A stretch of 7,433 nucleotides of DNA. Origin: Clostridia bacterium (lineage in GTDB: Bacteria > Bacillota > Clostridia > Clostridiales > Clostridiaceae). The position numbers were made by a program, and so were the translations under genes. Each line of letters starts with the position of its first letter. Within the stretch, counting starts at the first letter, position 1. Below, piece by piece: positions 4,977 to 7,433 of the stretch. The DNA lies in NCBI GenBank assembly GCA_009930125.1, contig RZYZ01000101.1, forward strand, positions 1 to 7,433, given 5' to 3'. A model generated the notes under the pieces. It worked only from the letters and a program-made list of their open reading frames with translations, was not told the origin of the DNA and did no database searches.

Positions 4977-6164
4977 TTAAATTACACCTAATTCTTTTCC
5001 GACTTTTTCATAGATTCTTACCGCTTCCATGAGCATCTCTCTTGTATGCTCAGCAGTAGGCATGTTTCTCACTCTGCCTGTGCCAAGAGGAACAGTGGGG
5101 AATACGATGGATTTCGCATAGACACCCTCTTCGTTCAGCCTCTTGGAGAACTTCTGCGTGAGATTTTCATCCCCGATGATTACTGGCGTGATCGGTGTTT
5201 CTGAATGTCCGATGTCAAATCCCAGATTCTTCAGCTCTTCCTTCAGAAGCTTTCCGTTTTCCCAGAGCTTTTCATGAAGAGATGGATCTTCTTCCATGAT
5301 GGTGATGGCTTCAATGCAGGCAGCCGCATTGGCTGGGGTCAGTGATGTGGAGAAAAGGAAAGGTCTGGCTCTTACTTTCAGCCAATCAATGAGATCCTTC
5401 GTTCCTGCCACATATCCACCTACAACACCAATGGCCTTTGACAGGGTGCCCATCTGGAAATCGATGTCCTTGGCATGACCGAAATGCTTCACGGTTCCTG
5501 CCCCTTTGCCCATGACACCTGAACCATGCGCATCGTCGATATAGGAAATGAGATCCAGTTCCTTGCAGACTTCCACGATTCCGTCGATGTTCGCCACATC
5601 TCCGTCCATGGAAAAGACACCGTCACTGATGTACATGATCTTTTCATACAGACCGGATTCTATGGCCTCTTTTGCCTTTGCTCTTAAGTCATCCATATCC
5701 TGATGCTTCACACGGATGATCTTCGCACCGGATAATCTGCATCCGTCAATGATGGAAGCATGGTTCAGTTCATCAGAAAGAATCGCATCCTTCTTGGTCA
5801 TGACGGCGGAGATGGCCCCCATGTTGCAGTTGAATCCGGACTGGAATGCGATGGCCGCTTCAGTTCCCTTGAACTTTGCGATCTTCTCCTCCAGCTCCAC
5901 ATGGATGTCCATGGTTCCGTTGATGGTTCGAACGGCACCTGCACCCACTCCATATTTATCTGTGGCTTCCTTGGCGGCTTTCTTCAGTCTTTCATTGCCT
6001 GCAAGGCCCAGATAGTTGTTGGAAGAAAGATTGATCAGCTCTCTTCCATTGATCTTGATCTTTGGTCCGTTGCTTCCTTCTAATACGTCAATTTCATTAT
6101 AGAGACCCTTTTTCTTCAGGTCATCCAGATTTTCTGTCAGGAATCTTTCCAGTAGTTTACTCAT
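4977..6164 (-). CDS. kbl: Glycine C-acetyltransferase (2-amino-3-ketobutyrate CoA ligase)
   Basis: This PLP enzyme of the alpha-oxoamine synthase family splits 2-amino-3-ketobutyrate with CoA into glycine and acetyl-CoA. The length of 395 residues is typical. Motifs: LSSNNYLGL (46-54) near the N-terminus; GAVRTINGT (76-84); H135 in LNHAS, which stacks on PLP; D210 and H213 in YIDDAHGSG, contacting the pyridine ring; the Schiff-base lysine K243 in TLSKAIG; and GTGRVR (361-366) holding the substrate carboxylate. BioF and HemA belong to the same family, but the adjacent tdh decides for Kbl. ATG at 6164 has AGGAGG seven nt in front. It is the first gene of a leftward operon kbl-tdh-ACT. Its promoter lies at 6224 and upward, with an inverted repeat between the start site and the ribosome binding site. 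Confidence 0.95.
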   Translation of the reverse strand: MSKLLERFLTENLDDLKKKGLYNEIDVLEGSNGPKIKINGRELINLSSNNYLGLAGNERLKKAAKEATDKYGVGAGAVRTINGTMDIHVELEEKIAKFKGTEAAIAFQSGFNCNMGAISAVMTKKDAILSDELNHASIIDGCRLSGAKIIRVKHQDMDDLRAKAKEAIESGLYEKIMYISDGVFSMDGDVANIDGIVEVCKELDLISYIDDAHGSGVMGKGAGTVKHFGHAKDIDFQMGTLSKAIGVVGGYVAGTKDLIDWLKVRARPFLFSTSLTPANAAACIEAITIMEEDPSLHEKLWENGKLLKEELKNLGFDIGHSETPITPVIIGDENLTQKFSKRLNEEGVYAKSIVFPTVPLGTGRVRNMPTAEHTREMLMEAVRIYEKVGKELGVI

Positions 6165-6194
6165 TTCATAACCTCCTGTGTTCTTCGTGTATTT

Positions 6195-6212
6195 ACAAAT
6201 AGTTCTATTTGT
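6195..6212. promoter_or_regulatory. Perfect inverted repeat, candidate operator of the kbl-tdh operon
   Basis: ACAAATAG-TT-CTATTTGT has two 8-bp perfect arms around a 2-bp centre. It begins 11 nt downstream of the kbl -10 box, so it covers roughly +5 to +22 of the transcript, a classic site for a dimeric repressor. As RNA the 2-nt spacer makes only a poor hairpin and no U-tract follows, so a DNA operator is more likely than a terminator. The cognate regulator is not obvious here; the ACT-domain protein of the same operon is one speculative candidate. Confidence 0.6.
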
Positions 6213-6223
6213 CCATATGTTTC

Positions 6224-6253
6224 ATTATAGCAGACAGGGAAAAGTTATAAAAC
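6224..6253 (-). promoter_or_regulatory. Promoter of the kbl-tdh-ACT operon
   Basis: On the minus strand the perfect -10 box TATAAT lies at 6224-6229. The matching -35 region, 17-18 nt upstream (about 6247-6253), reads GTTTTAT and is poor. This suggests a weak or activator-assisted promoter. Transcription would begin near 6217 and give a leader of about 50 nt containing the inverted repeat. Confidence 0.55.
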
Positions 6254-6306
6254 CTCTCCCGAAGAATTTGACTGTTTATTAAGAAATCCTTTACACAAAA
6301 GGGCAG

Positions 6307-6358
6307 AATAACAAAAAGAGCAAGGTCCTATCATAAAAACTGATATCCCTTACTCTTT
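6307..6358 (-). terminator. Intrinsic terminator overlapping the end of the HNH gene
   Basis: On the minus strand AAAGAGTAAGG (6348-6358) pairs with CCTTGCTCTTT (6315-6325), with one G-U pair. An inner ATCA/TGAT extends the stem, and TTTTTGTTATT follows. The stem includes the last codons and the stop codon of the HNH gene. It separates that gene from the kbl promoter. Confidence 0.8.
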
Positions 6359-7108
6359 CTCTGTTTTTCTCAGTTCGTGTCTGAGCTTGATGATCTGCTT
6401 CAGCTCGGGCACAGAGAGATTATTCTCCTTGTTTCGGTGGAGGATCCCATGACAGTTCTCGCAGATGGGTATGAAGTCCTTCTCGATGTCATACTCCTCC
6501 ATATGGTTTTCATCCCGTATGATGTGATGAATCTGGATATATCCTCTGGCCACATCTCCATAGTAATTCTCATAATTGAATCCGCAGATGGCGCAGCTCA
6601 TGCCTTTTAACTTCAGCACCTTCATTCTGATGTCCGGATCGTTCTCGAATCTCGCTTTCACGCCATAGATGAACTTATCCGCATGGAGCATATACTCCCT
6701 GGCATCTCTTTCCACATCTTCCGGAAAGATGATGTCCGCATTGAAGGTTTTCCGGTCGATTTTTTCAAGTCTTAGAAGCGGTGTGCTTTCTTCTCTGATT
6801 TCATAGCCATAGCTTTCAAATACATACTTGGCTGTAACGTTACTCAGTTCTCTTGTGAGATCTTTTCCCCACCTGAGCTTTCCCCTTAGCCTCTTGTAAT
6901 CATCCAGATACAGCACCCCGTAGAACTCCGTCTTGTTGTAATGGATGGTGATGTCCCACCGGTCATGCTTCTCCATCTCATGGAAATGGAAGAAGTCTCT
7001 CAGGTAGTTGGGAATCCTGATTTCTCCATAGGTCAGAAGCGATTTGTCTATTCTTTTGATGATGATCTGCTCATCAACGACTTCGAAGGAATTGAACGAC
7101 TTCTGCAT
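6350..7108 (-). CDS. HNH endonuclease, McrA-like C-terminal nuclease domain
   Basis: The 252-residue protein has a zinc-stabilised HNH nuclease domain at about 168-228. C172 and C175 (SCAICGFNYE) and C216 and C219 (PICENCHGILH) are the likely metal ligands. H194-H195 (YIQIHHI) carry the catalytic histidine, and H220 and H224 complete the fold. The arrangement YIQIHH...DFIPICENCH...H is that of McrA-type and related restriction nucleases. I do not recognise the N-terminal 150 residues. They look alpha/beta and basic in part (YKRLRGKLRWGKD, about 71-83) and may recognise DNA or a modified base. The gene is alone: no methyltransferase or second restriction subunit lies within the window, which would fit a modification-dependent nuclease, but that is inference. 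ATG at 7108 has AAAGGTGG (7119-7126) ten nt upstream, with a GGGATTCCC palindrome between the two. A group I intron or homing origin is not indicated. Confidence 0.85.
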   Translation of the reverse strand: MQKSFNSFEVVDEQIIIKRIDKSLLTYGEIRIPNYLRDFFHFHEMEKHDRWDITIHYNKTEFYGVLYLDDYKRLRGKLRWGKDLTRELSNVTAKYVFESYGYEIREESTPLLRLEKIDRKTFNADIIFPEDVERDAREYMLHADKFIYGVKARFENDPDIRMKVLKLKGMSCAICGFNYENYYGDVARGYIQIHHIIRDENHMEEYDIEKDFIPICENCHGILHRNKENNLSVPELKQIIKLRHELRKTEKE

Positions 7109-7242
7109 GGGAATCCCACCACCTTTCCTATTTATTTAGACCAGAGTTTCAGACTCCTTCTTTGGTCCTGAAATCAGCGCACATTTTCTCATGAACCTAT
7201 CACCTGTCCGATCCTCTGTTTTTTCAAGGGGTTCCGGTGATA
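7109..7242 (-). promoter_or_regulatory. Structured leader of the HNH nuclease gene
   Basis: Three inverted repeats lie in the presumed 5' untranslated region. The 9-nt palindrome GGGAATCCC (7109-7117) touches the start codon. GACCA-GAGT with ACTC...TGGTC (7139-7167) competes with a TTTCAG/CTGAAA pair over the same bases. TATCACC (7198-7204) pairs with GGTGATA (7236-7242). Together they could limit translation of a toxic nuclease. It matches no riboswitch class I know. Confidence 0.35.
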
Positions 7243-7301
7243 TATCCACATCATTCTCTCCAGAAAGGAGAAAAATCGATATAAAATTCTGTCTATTTTC
7301 T

Positions 7302-7337
7302 ATTATAAATTATAACAATGCTTTTCTCCACCAATAT
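7302..7337 (-). promoter_or_regulatory. Candidate promoter region of the HNH gene
   Basis: Two overlapping-phase TATAAT boxes on the minus strand (7302-7307 and 7309-7314) lie in a very AT-rich stretch. No good -35 box stands 17 nt upstream (ATATTG or TGGAGA), so activity is uncertain. Transcripts would carry a leader of nearly 190 nt. The remaining bases of 7109-7433 show no credible gene on either strand. Confidence 0.35.
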
Positions 7338-7356
7338 AATTAATTAGGAAAGAATG

Positions 7357-7421
7357 ATAATCGTGGGCAAAACAACAGCCATCCTGAACCTGACGGTACG
7401 GATGGCCCGATTATGATTTTT
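7357..7421. terminator. Two-tier hairpin near the right edge, probable terminator
   Basis: The inner arms GCCATCC (7378-7384) and GGATGGC (7400-7406) form a 7-bp stem whose loop can add ACC/GGT. The outer arms ATAATCG (7357-7363) and CGATTAT (7408-7414) can also pair, leaving an asymmetric internal loop. The plus strand continues GATTTTT. On the minus strand the inner stem is followed by TGTTGTTTT. It most likely ends a leftward gene that lies beyond the right edge, since no gene precedes it on the plus strand. Confidence 0.45.
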
Positions 7422-7433
7422 CCCATTGAACGA

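Noticed and set aside
6195..6212. The inverted repeat as an intrinsic terminator or attenuator
   Set aside because: A/T-only arms apart from one G-C pair at each end region, a 2-nt loop and no U-tract; a DNA operator fits better.

Overview
The window looks like chromosomal DNA of a Gram-positive Bacillota (Firmicutes) bacterium, perhaps a Clostridia or Erysipelotrichia relative; that placement is an inference. The signs are strong AGGAGG-type ribosome binding sites, TTGAAA-17-TATTAT/TACAAT promoters, a tRNA with encoded CCA, intrinsic terminators after most genes, a THF riboswitch on an ECF folate transporter gene, and an SDR-type threonine dehydrogenase next to kbl.

Left part (1-755): AT-rich, with one unrecognised acidic 147-residue protein and a cluster of four TGACGTCTA-type direct repeats. 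It stops abruptly in an 18-nt sequence that matches the 3' end of a tmRNA (T-stem 3' half, CGTCTCC acceptor strand with U70, discriminator A, CCA). An intrinsic terminator lies 15 nt further on. There is no room for the rest of a tmRNA upstream. The simplest reading is that this is the distal end of an integrative element inserted in the ssrA 3' end, with the target's native terminator left on the chromosomal side. The direct repeats then sit where arm-type integrase sites would be expected.

Middle (756-3480): tRNA-Leu(CAG) with its own promoter and terminator; a leftward M24 Xaa-Pro aminopeptidase (pepP); then, divergently, promoter - THF riboswitch - folT (ECF S component) with a terminator shared with the convergent operon.

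Right part (3536-7108, all leftward): kbl - tdh - ACT-domain gene form a compact operon. Tdh oxidises L-threonine to 2-amino-3-ketobutyrate and Kbl cleaves this with CoA to glycine and acetyl-CoA. The third gene is a UPF0735/PheB-type ACT protein that may sense an amino acid. A perfect 8-2-8 inverted repeat just downstream of the kbl -10 box looks like a repressor operator. Behind it lies a monocistronic HNH endonuclease gene with a McrA-like C-terminal nuclease domain, an unrecognised N-terminal half and a structured leader. The last 325 bases hold no gene; they carry a candidate promoter for the HNH gene and a two-tier hairpin.

The most interesting items are the inferred element junction with its iterated repeats, the kbl operator, and the HNH protein with its unassigned N-terminal domain.
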